A stretch of 6,779 nt of DNA from positions 1-6,779 of the forward strand of contig JAKADW010000114.1 of the NCBI GenBank assembly GCA_021820165.1, in the 5' to 3' direction. The position numbers and the translations under genes are program-made. This stretch comes from Bacillota bacterium (lineage in GTDB: Bacteria > Bacillota_E > Sulfobacillia > Sulfobacillales > Sulfobacillaceae). The notes under the pieces were generated by a model. It was not told the origin of the DNA, did not search any database, and was given only the letters and a program-made list of their open reading frames with translations. Below, piece after piece: positions 1 to 5,523 of this stretch; the stretch's first letter is position 1; each line of letters begins with the position of its first letter.

Positions 1-6
1 GGTTTT

Positions 7-31
7 AGTGTACCACTCGTGGTGGTACACG
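7..31. promoter_or_regulatory. Probable YtrA-type operator (inverted repeat) upstream of the operon
   Basis: A perfect 9-bp inverted repeat, GTGTACCAC (8-16) and GTGGTACAC (22-30), is separated by 5 nt. Read against the published B. subtilis YtrA site, which I recall as AGTGTA-13 bp-TACACT, this gives AGTGTA at 7-12, exactly 13 nt, then TACACG at 26-31: 11 of 12 half-site bases with the right spacing. It lies 8 nt before the regulator's Shine-Dalgarno sequence, so autoregulation by the encoded GntR protein is the natural inference. A weak -10-like hexamer, TTTAGT (4-9), overlaps the left arm. Its -35 would lie outside the window, so I cannot place the promoter with confidence. If the site is transcribed it could also form a hairpin in the leader, but the family match favours a protein-binding site. 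Confidence 0.8.
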
Positions 32-37
32 CGGGAC

Positions 38-46
38 GGAGGTGAT
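38..46 (+). promoter_or_regulatory. Extended Shine-Dalgarno of the GntR regulator gene
   Basis: GGAGGTGAT is a nine-base match to the 3' end of 16S rRNA. Its GGAGG core ends 7 nt before the ATG at 50. It decides that start over the in-frame GTG at 8, which would place the operator inside the coding sequence. Confidence 0.9.
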
Positions 47-49
47 ATC

Positions 50-457
50 ATGTGGTTTCAAGTCGATCCGCGGTCGTCTACCCCCATCTACCAGCAGGTG
101 GTGGACGGGATTAAGTCGGCTGTCGCTCGGGGGGCGTTGCAAAGTGGGGACAAACTGCCCTCAGTCCGAGAGCTCGCCACTCTTATGACCTTGAACCACA
201 ATACGGTCGCCAAAGCCTATCAGGAATTGGAGCGATCCCGCGTCATAGAAGTCTTGCGCGGTCGCGGGACATTCGTCGCGGCACCCGGTCCGCCACCCGA
301 TCGCGAGGAACGGGTTCAGGCAATGAAAGAACGGATGACTCAAATGATTATTGAGGCACACCACCTGCAAATTTCTGAACAAGAATTGCTGCGGATGTTT
401 CGCGAGAGTCAGGAACGGTGGCGTCGTACGCGAGGAGGGGAACTACTAAATGAATGA
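50..457 (+). CDS. ytrA: GntR-family transcriptional regulator, YtrA subfamily
   Basis: This 135-residue protein is a likely cytoplasmic repressor of its own operon. The winged helix-turn-helix spans about residues 11-77. It opens with TPIYQQV, continues with the recognition region PSVRELA (37-43) and NHNTVAKAYQELE (49-61), and closes with the wing GRGTFV (71-76). The short C-terminal tail (about 85-130), helical and rich in charged residues, is the hallmark of the YtrA subfamily: it is far too small for the FadR, HutC or MocR effector domains and probably serves for dimerisation. The ATG at 50 is chosen because of the near-perfect Shine-Dalgarno sequence before it. Its end overlaps the next gene by 8 nt, so it is co-transcribed with the transporters. 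In B. subtilis the homologous regulator represses ytr genes and responds to cell-wall-active antibiotics. The inducer here is unknown. The subfamily assignment is firm; orthology to ytrA is inferred from the operator and gene order. Confidence 0.93.
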   Translation: MWFQVDPRSSTPIYQQVVDGIKSAVARGALQSGDKLPSVRELATLMTLNHNTVAKAYQELERSRVIEVLRGRGTFVAAPGPPPDREERVQAMKERMTQMIIEAHHLQISEQELLRMFRESQERWRRTRGGELLNE

Positions 458-1370
458 TATGGCAGTGGCGATGACAGACGTTTCTAAATCCTTTCGGGGA
501 CTCCCCGCTCTGTCTGATATTCGTTGGCATGTTCGGCGAGGTCAGGTGCATGGCCTGATTGGGGCCAATGGCGCCGGGAAAACCACTCTTTTGCGGTTGG
601 CGTTGGGAGTGCTGTGGCCGGACCAAGGCGACATTGCGGTGCTCGGTCAGAAGCTCTCCCGTGACAGCGCAGAGATACGTCAAATTGTTCACTATGTCGC
701 CTCAGGTCGTCCTCTCATCCCAGGGTTTCGGGTGACCGAATGGGTTCGCTATGTGAGCCTCCTCTACCAAAACTGGGATCAAGGCCTATGTGACCGTTTG
801 CTCAGGGCTTTGGAAATTCCACTGGACGCCGCCATAAGGCACCTGTCGAGCGGCCAACAAACTAGCCTGCAGTTGGCAATCGCCATTGCATCACACCCCC
901 AACTCATGCTTCTGGATGAGCCCACCAACGGGCTGGACGTGGTCGTGAAGCGACAAATCCTCCAATTTATTATCGACATGGCGGCAGCTCAAGGCACGAC
1001 GCTGGTCATTGCCACGCACAATATCGAGGACATTGAACGGTTGGCCGATTCGGTGTCGCTTCTCTATCGGGGACGAATGATTGTTCACGAAGAGCTGGAT
1101 TTGCTCAAGGGGTCGCTTCACCGACTTCAGGTAGTCATGGAGGACTGGCCCGAAGCTCTGTTGCAGGACGCGCGAATCTTAGGTTACGAGCGACACGGGC
1201 GGACGGCCGTAATCACTGTTCAAGGTTCGGTGGACGCGATGGTCCACGAGCTTCAGCAGGCGGGAGCCTCGAGCATCGAGGCTGTGGACTTGGATTTGAC
1301 GGAGATTTTTCGGGTCATTCTAGCGAAGGAGGGCTATAGTCGTGAATCACTGCACTGGGAATCCCTCTAA
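450..1370 (+). CDS. ABC transporter ATP-binding protein, YtrB-like
   Basis: This 306-residue protein is the cytoplasmic ATPase of an ABC exporter and probably energises the two permeases encoded directly after it. Visible motifs in order are Walker A GANGAGKT (38-45), signature LSSGQ (132-136), Walker B LMLLDEP (152-158) with catalytic Glu157, D-loop GLD (161-163) and switch His190. The usual Q-loop glutamine is replaced: by alignment the position is Ser85 in VASGRPL. Residues about 215-306 form the C-terminal extension common in single-NBD exporters of the Ytr/Ecs/Nat kind, with a DLTEIF motif near its end. ATG 450 is preferred over the in-frame ATG 459 because GAGGAGGGG (432-440) lies 9 nt before it. 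It overlaps the regulator gene by 8 nt and the next gene by 29 nt. The ABC ATPase call is certain; YtrB-like rests on gene order and motif style, and the exported substrate cannot be read from the sequence. Confidence 0.92.
   Translation: MNDMAVAMTDVSKSFRGLPALSDIRWHVRRGQVHGLIGANGAGKTTLLRLALGVLWPDQGDIAVLGQKLSRDSAEIRQIVHYVASGRPLIPGFRVTEWVRYVSLLYQNWDQGLCDRLLRALEIPLDAAIRHLSSGQQTSLQLAIAIASHPQLMLLDEPTNGLDVVVKRQILQFIIDMAAAQGTTLVIATHNIEDIERLADSVSLLYRGRMIVHEELDLLKGSLHRLQVVMEDWPEALLQDARILGYERHGRTAVITVQGSVDAMVHELQQAGASSIEAVDLDLTEIFRVILAKEGYSRESLHWESL
1326..1333 (+). promoter_or_regulatory. Shine-Dalgarno deciding the GTG start of the first permease
   Basis: AAGGAGGG lies inside the 3' end of the ATPase gene, 8 nt before GTG 1342. 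It supports that non-ATG start and a 29-nt gene overlap. Confidence 0.85.
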
Positions 1371-2334
1371 CCCGGCTCTTCGCTATCGTGAATGGCGCGT
1401 GAATCGCCTCCTGTATATCGTAGTTCCGCTACTGTTAGTGGCCCCGTGGGCGCTCGAAACCTATGGCGCCATTCATCCCTGGAATGCTAATTCAGTGATG
1501 TATCTCCATGGCGAACTTCGACGGCTGATGTATCCGAACGACCCCTATCGCACTTGGGATTACGTCTTAACCGGATTGGCGGCACTCGCCTGTCTCTGGC
1601 GGGACCGGGATCGCATGGGCGCCGTGCTGGACGGGCCGGTGTCGCGTTCGGCGCTCTTGAAGGTCAAACTAGAATTTCTACTAGGATCCGTCTTCACTGG
1701 CTGGCTCTTCGAGCTTTTGGTACTGCTGTTGGCGGGGGGGATTTCGGGATACCACACTTGGGGAGAATTTGCACGTTACGTGGTCCTCATGGGGATGGGG
1801 CACCTGGACATTGCGATTTTATCGTTTGCTGGCGCCGTATTAGGGGGAAACTTGCTTTTTGCTTTGCTTGGGGCGGGAGTCCTGGTCGCCGGTCCTCTCG
1901 TGGTTGGGAGTAGCGTGTTCGTTGCCGGTAATGCTCTTTCGCCGGGCGCTCCATTACTTACCATCATTGCCTCGCTTATCGAGCACCTGTCGCCCTTTGC
2001 CTACAGCTTTTCTCCCGAGCTTGCCCTCGGATTCATCCCAGTCTATGCCATAGTGGGAGCATTATTGGTCGGGTTATCTTTCCGCTGGTGGGTGAGAGCG
2101 TCTCTGGAGAACATCGCTGAGCCGCTACTCTTTCCGTCGCTATGGAATGGGGTGTACGCCATCATGGCGGCTGTGTCAGGACTCATCACTGTCTTGGGTA
2201 TCGAAGTGGCCCTGTCGTCCGTGCAGGGCATTCACGCAAGTACTCTAGTGATGTACGTTGTCTTGGCCGTGGCTGAGTGGTTTATCTGGCGCACGGTTCT
2301 CCGGCGGTCTGGGGTGGGGGAGGTGGTCATGTGA
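1342..2334 (+). CDS. ABC-2-type permease, first of a paralogous pair (YtrC/YtrD-like)
   Basis: This 330-residue integral membrane protein is probably one half of a heterodimeric exporter channel. Hydrophobic stretches fall near residues 22-37, 73-86, 111-133, 150-195, 231-248, 270-291 and 299-316. A short cytoplasmic N-terminus carries REWRVNR (16-22). A polar stretch with DGPVSR (97-102) between the second and third hydrophobic segments resembles the coupling region that contacts the ATPase in ABC-2 permeases. RWWVRA (248-253) and NGVYA (269-273) follow later. All four motifs recur in order in the next protein, so the two are paralogues. The GTG start is set by the ribosome binding site at 1326-1333. 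Stop and next start share GTGA at 2331-2334. Length and pairing fit YtrC/YtrD of B. subtilis (roughly 325 residues each, from memory). I cannot say which of the two it corresponds to, so no symbol is given. Confidence 0.85.
   Translation: MNHCTGNPSNPALRYREWRVNRLLYIVVPLLLVAPWALETYGAIHPWNANSVMYLHGELRRLMYPNDPYRTWDYVLTGLAALACLWRDRDRMGAVLDGPVSRSALLKVKLEFLLGSVFTGWLFELLVLLLAGGISGYHTWGEFARYVVLMGMGHLDIAILSFAGAVLGGNLLFALLGAGVLVAGPLVVGSSVFVAGNALSPGAPLLTIIASLIEHLSPFAYSFSPELALGFIPVYAIVGALLVGLSFRWWVRASLENIAEPLLFPSLWNGVYAIMAAVSGLITVLGIEVALSSVQGIHASTLVMYVVLAVAEWFIWRTVLRRSGVGEVVM
2316..2324 (+). promoter_or_regulatory. Shine-Dalgarno deciding the GTG start of the second permease
   Basis: GGGGGAGGT ends 6 nt before GTG 2331. 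It supports that start over the upstream in-frame ATG at 2277, which has no comparable site and would add 18 residues that look unlike a permease N-terminus (GSPAVWGGGGGH). Confidence 0.82.
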
Positions 2335-3401
2335 CGGCCTATGGGTGGTGGCCGACGACAGCGGCCCGGTTCCGGGAATGGCGTGTGAACCGAGCGGCTT
2401 ATATTCTGGTGTTCGTCGTCGCCGTTATCCCCTGGATTATCCAGTGGCAAGCGTTAAGTCACTCTGCTAAACAATTGGTGGGCATTACCTTCACCGTGTC
2501 GTTGGCCGGTGAATATACCGGTGACAATATTTCCGCGCAAGCGATGGTTGCGCTGCTATTGGCCCTGGTGGTGTTTTGGAATGATTGGGGAAGAGGCCGG
2601 CTCACTTACATCCTGGAGGGACCAATCTCCCGGCAACACATCTTTCTCGCAAAACTATGGTGGTGTGGACTTTCGGTGTTCGCCGGTGGCATAGTTGCGG
2701 CCCTCGTCGTTGTACTGGGTAGTGTCTCCCTTCATCAGCCGATCCTACTTGGCGGCGTTGTCACGAGTTTCGGACTCATCTTGATGGCCAGGCTGTCCCT
2801 GGTCGTCACGGGGCTTTTTGTATCTAGCGTCGTCGGGAATCTCATATATCTCGCCTTGTCCGCGTGGATCGTGGCTGAAATCCCCAGTCTTCTCGGGGCG
2901 GTGAGTGCGTTTGTGGCGAGAGCGTTGACCGGGGGAAACGGTAGTGGCGTACCTGGACCACGAGGGTTCGTGATTGCCTATCGTGGGGTGCAGCATTTTG
3001 AACCCCTATCCCTAACTCCTAGCTGGCACCCAGGATCCTGGATAGACCTCTTTGGTTATGCTACCTGGGCGACTCTTTTGACGGTATGGGCTCTGAGATG
3101 GTGGACGCGCGCCGCCTATGAACGGTTTGCGGATCCATTTTACTTCGCCTGGGCGTTGAATGGGGTTTATGCCTTTTGGGCGGCGCTCACGGCCACGTTT
3201 TTCCTGACGATGTCGGAGAGAGCGTCCTCGCCAGGCACGAGTTCCCTTGTCGTATGGCTGTTGACCTTCATTTTAGGGTTTTTGTTCTGGCGTGGAGCGC
3301 TATCGTACTGGGGTGCATGGAGTGCTACACGATTTCATCGCGAGCCGGGGCCATTGAAGAAGAAATCAGGTAGGAGGAACGTAAATGGCTATAGAAGATG
3401 A
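2331..3401 (+). CDS. ABC-2-type permease, second of a paralogous pair (YtrC/YtrD-like)
   Basis: This 356-residue integral membrane protein is paralogous to its upstream neighbour. Shared landmarks are REWRVNR (15-21), EGPISR (96-101), RWWTRA (256-261) and NGVYA (277-281). Hydrophobic segments lie near residues 22-38, 70-84, 107-131, 140-165, 167-190, 239-255, 273-293 and 305-325. Compared with the first permease it has an extra polar, glycine-rich stretch around 198-236, probably a loop, and a basic tail (about 335-356, with PLKKKSGRR) that should face the cytoplasm. The GTG start at 2331 overlaps the previous stop by 4 nt (GTGA), a classic translational-coupling arrangement. The gene runs 17 nt into the following ATPase gene. 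Inferred role: the second half of a heterodimeric channel driven by the ATPase at 450-1370. The substrate is unknown; a cell-envelope or antimicrobial-peptide related export function is suggested only by context. Confidence 0.85.
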   Translation: MTAYGWWPTTAARFREWRVNRAAYILVFVVAVIPWIIQWQALSHSAKQLVGITFTVSLAGEYTGDNISAQAMVALLLALVVFWNDWGRGRLTYILEGPISRQHIFLAKLWWCGLSVFAGGIVAALVVVLGSVSLHQPILLGGVVTSFGLILMARLSLVVTGLFVSSVVGNLIYLALSAWIVAEIPSLLGAVSAFVARALTGGNGSGVPGPRGFVIAYRGVQHFEPLSLTPSWHPGSWIDLFGYATWATLLTVWALRWWTRAAYERFADPFYFAWALNGVYAFWAALTATFFLTMSERASSPGTSSLVVWLLTFILGFLFWRGALSYWGAWSATRFHREPGPLKKKSGRRNVNGYRR

Positions 3402-4320
3402 TCCGGTGATTCAATTCGATCACGTGACCAAGCAGTATGGAAAGGTCAAGGCAGTCCAAGACATATCGTTTACCGTTCATCGGGGGGAAATTTGTGGATT
3501 TCTTGGACCCAACGGAGCCGGCAAGACGACAAGTCTTCGGATGTTGCTGGGGCTGGTCAAACCGACCTCCGGAACGATTCGTATTCACGGTATTGATGTG
3601 CACCAAGACACGCGTGGGGCTCTCGAAGGCGTGGGAGCTATCATTGAGGAGTCGCATTTTTACCCTTACCTCACCGGAGAACAGAACCTTCGTCAGGTGC
3701 TTAGGCTCCGGGGCCTCTCCACCCGTCAAGAGGCGATTCAAGGCCGCCTCGCGGAGGTTGGGCTGCGAGAAGCCGGCAACCGCCGAGTGAAAGGTTACTC
3801 GTTGGGCATGCGTCAACGCCTAGCGCTTGCCTTGGCCATGCTTCAACAACCGGACATTCTGATTTTAGACGAGCCAATGAACGGTCTTGACCCCGCCGCC
3901 ATGCGGGACTTTCGTCTTCATCTTATGAAACTTCAAGCGTCGGGCGTGACGATGCTGTTGTCGAGCCATATTCTTACCGAAGTCGAGCAATTAGCTTCCC
4001 GAATGGTGTTCATCAATCATGGGCAGGTGGTGGGAATTGAAGACCGGCAACAGGTCGTGGCTACTAAAGTCTATCTCGGTGCCAAAGACGGTCCAGCACT
4101 TCAGGCGTGGCTTACCGACCACGGACACCCTGTAGAGGTACTGCCTGACGGGCGTGTGGTCACTTCTCTCACTGAAGCGCTTGATGTATCGGGGCTCATT
4201 CGCGCCTTGGTTGAGGCTAGCATTGACCTTTTGGAGGTGCGACCCTACAAGGAAAATCTGGAATCACAATATTTAGAGCACATGAACCAACAGGGGGGAA
4301 CGACCGATGTCGGAGCGTAA
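3385..4320 (+). CDS. ABC transporter ATP-binding protein, BcrA/LanF-type
   Basis: This 311-residue protein is the second cytoplasmic ATPase of the operon and probably partners the permease at 4307-5458. Motifs are Walker A GPNGAGKT (41-48), a Q-loop replaced by glutamate in IIEESHFYPYLT (86-97, Glu88 at the Q position), signature SLGMRQ (139-144), Walker B ILILDEP (158-164) with catalytic Glu163, GLDP (167-170) and switch His195 in SSHIL. The glutamate 'E-loop' followed by an aromatic/Pro motif and the SLGMRQRL signature are typical of BcrA and of the LanF subunits of lantibiotic immunity transporters. The length of about 300 residues also fits. ATG 3385 is set by TAGGAGG (3371-3377), 7 nt upstream. 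The gene overlaps its predecessor by 17 nt and its successor by 14 nt. The subfamily is confident; actual bacitracin or lantibiotic resistance is an inference, because the same subfamily serves many exporters. Confidence 0.92.
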   Translation: MAIEDDPVIQFDHVTKQYGKVKAVQDISFTVHRGEICGFLGPNGAGKTTSLRMLLGLVKPTSGTIRIHGIDVHQDTRGALEGVGAIIEESHFYPYLTGEQNLRQVLRLRGLSTRQEAIQGRLAEVGLREAGNRRVKGYSLGMRQRLALALAMLQQPDILILDEPMNGLDPAAMRDFRLHLMKLQASGVTMLLSSHILTEVEQLASRMVFINHGQVVGIEDRQQVVATKVYLGAKDGPALQAWLTDHGHPVEVLPDGRVVTSLTEALDVSGLIRALVEASIDLLEVRPYKENLESQYLEHMNQQGGTTDVGA

Positions 4321-5458
4321 GGGAATGTTTGCGGCTCTCTATCGCAATGAGGTCGAAAAGCTTATGGCTCACCGCGGGCGTCTTTTATGGATCGCCTTTT
4401 TGGTTATTGTGTTGGGCGGAAGCTTCCTCGTCTATCACGGGCAAGCTTCTCAACGGCAGATGATGGCCCAAAATCTTACCATGGCGCGTCAGCAAGTGAA
4501 CCATGATCGTCAGGCACTCAAACATGCCACCGGAATCAACAAGTCGGCGCTAAAAAGTCAACTCCGGGCGGATGAGAAAAACCTTCAGCAAATGCAGCAG
4601 CAAAATGGCGCTCAAAATGAAGTGCAGCTAGTGAAGGAACTTAAGGCCAACCTTCGGCAAACGCCCAAGCAAAACCGCGGCAGCGCCTTGGAACAGGTGG
4701 CCACAGCACAATATCTCATTGACCATGGAATGACCGAGTACAACCCATCTAAACAAAGCGGATATCGACTGGTGGGCGATATCTTTGGGGGGACGGCCCT
4801 CTTGATCTTTGCCTTGCTTGCCGTCGGCATCGGCGCTGACCGGATCTCGCAAGAAGTGGAGGCCGGCACGTGGGGCGGGTTGCTTCTTCATGCCCCAGTC
4901 CGGACTAAAATCTATCTTGCTAAACTTTGCGCATCGCTCACGGTTGTCTTTGGATTTGTCATTGCCTCGGCGGTCGTCTTCTTTCTCCTCGGTAGCCTAC
5001 TGTTCGGGTTGGGTAGCCCAATGGTTCCACATGTAGTGGGGATTCACCTTACGGCGTGGCCGGGAACCGTACCCCCGCAACTTGCCGTACCCGTTCAAGC
5101 CTTCCATATCATCCCGCAATGGCTCTACGATCTTTCGGCATTGGGACTGGCTTTGGTGGCGCTCAGTGTGCTGACCGCCATGATGGTCGCGCTCTCCATG
5201 GCTTTCCGATCCACGATTGTGGCCTTCATCGCGGGCGCCCTGCTGGTGATTAGCGGTGTGTTAACACGGAGTGCGGGCTCGCTTGCGGTCATCGATCCCG
5301 CCACCCACATTGCGCTTATTGAAGACTGGACGGGAGCGTTGGCCTTTCAGATGGGGATGAAAGGGCTGACACTTGGCATCGGACTCTTGGTGGTCGGATG
5401 TTGGGCCCTGGCGGCGATCGGGTTCGGGGTTCTCTGGGCAAAACGCTTAGACGTGTAG
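4307..5458 (+). CDS. ABC-2-type permease (BcrB/NatB-like) with a long extracytoplasmic helical loop
   Basis: This 383-residue integral membrane protein is probably the channel partner of the BcrA-type ATPase just upstream. It has a short cytoplasmic N-terminus, TM1 near 25-44, then about 115 polar residues (45-158) expected outside the cytoplasm. TM2-TM6 follow near 161-178, 208-234, 275-299, 302-321 and 353-376. The large loop is rich in Gln, Lys and Ala with helix-favouring runs at about 47-72 and 80-117, consistent with a coiled-coil hairpin. The cytoplasmic stretch DRISQEVEAGTWGGLLLHAP (178-197) followed by YLAKL (203-207) is the typical ABC-2 coupling segment (compare E-x-GT and K-L elements in NosY/BcrB-type permeases). 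ATG 4307 is preceded by AGGGGGGAA (4292-4300), 6 nt away, and overlaps the ATPase gene by 14 nt. It shows no obvious similarity to the two paralogous permeases upstream, which supports two separate transporters in one operon. Confidence 0.87.
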   Translation: MSERKGMFAALYRNEVEKLMAHRGRLLWIAFLVIVLGGSFLVYHGQASQRQMMAQNLTMARQQVNHDRQALKHATGINKSALKSQLRADEKNLQQMQQQNGAQNEVQLVKELKANLRQTPKQNRGSALEQVATAQYLIDHGMTEYNPSKQSGYRLVGDIFGGTALLIFALLAVGIGADRISQEVEAGTWGGLLLHAPVRTKIYLAKLCASLTVVFGFVIASAVVFFLLGSLLFGLGSPMVPHVVGIHLTAWPGTVPPQLAVPVQAFHIIPQWLYDLSALGLALVALSVLTAMMVALSMAFRSTIVAFIAGALLVISGVLTRSAGSLAVIDPATHIALIEDWTGALAFQMGMKGLTLGIGLLVVGCWALAAIGFGVLWAKRLDV

Positions 5459-5473
5459 GTTCCACTTCGGCTG

Positions 5474-5500
5474 TTGAATTTAGATGTGTCATGTTACCAT
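5474..5500 (+). promoter_or_regulatory. Weak candidate promoter before the last gene
   Basis: In the 65-bp gap after the transporter operon, TTGAAT (5474-5479) and TACCAT (5495-5500) resemble -35 and -10 boxes, each matching 4 of 6 consensus bases, but the spacer is only 15 nt. A small inverted repeat, TCATG-TTAC-CATGA (5489-5502), overlaps the -10. No GC-rich hairpin with a T-run is visible, so a terminator for the operon is not evident here. Read-through into the last gene is equally possible. Confidence 0.2.
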
Positions 5501-5510
5501 GAGAGGCACA

Positions 5511-5516
5511 GGGAGG
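5511..5516 (+). promoter_or_regulatory. Shine-Dalgarno of the right-edge gene
   Basis: GGGAGG ends 7 nt before ATG 5524. Together with an uninterrupted reading frame to the window end, it establishes the start of the last gene. Confidence 0.85.
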
Positions 5517-5523
5517 CTTCGGC

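Noticed and set aside
8..49. GTG at 8 as an upstream start adding 14 residues to the regulator
   Set aside because: It would put the operator palindrome inside the coding sequence and has no ribosome binding site in the visible sequence, whereas ATG 50 has a near-perfect one and begins the usual YtrA-type N-terminus.
348..692. Minus-strand open frame of 114 codons across the regulator/ATPase junction
   Set aside because: It covers two confidently identified plus-strand genes and has no recognisable protein features.
2277..2330. ATG at 2277 as the start of the second permease
   Set aside because: The extra 18 residues are Gly/Pro-rich out-of-frame reading of the previous gene. GTG 2331 has a strong ribosome binding site, and the resulting N-terminus aligns with that of the paralogue.
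3325..3816. Minus-strand open frame of 163 codons
   Set aside because: It lies opposite the end of the second permease and the Walker A region of the BcrA-type ATPase, and its translation shows no family features. It is a shadow of the plus-strand genes.
5489..5502. TCATG-TTAC-CATGA as a second operator for the regulator
   Set aside because: It lacks the AGTGTA/TACACT half-sites and the 13-nt spacing of the site at 7-31.
5465..5523. Short repeated CTTCGGC on both sides of the intergenic gap
   Set aside because: Seven bases repeated once is expected by chance at this composition, and it has no symmetry or link to another signal.
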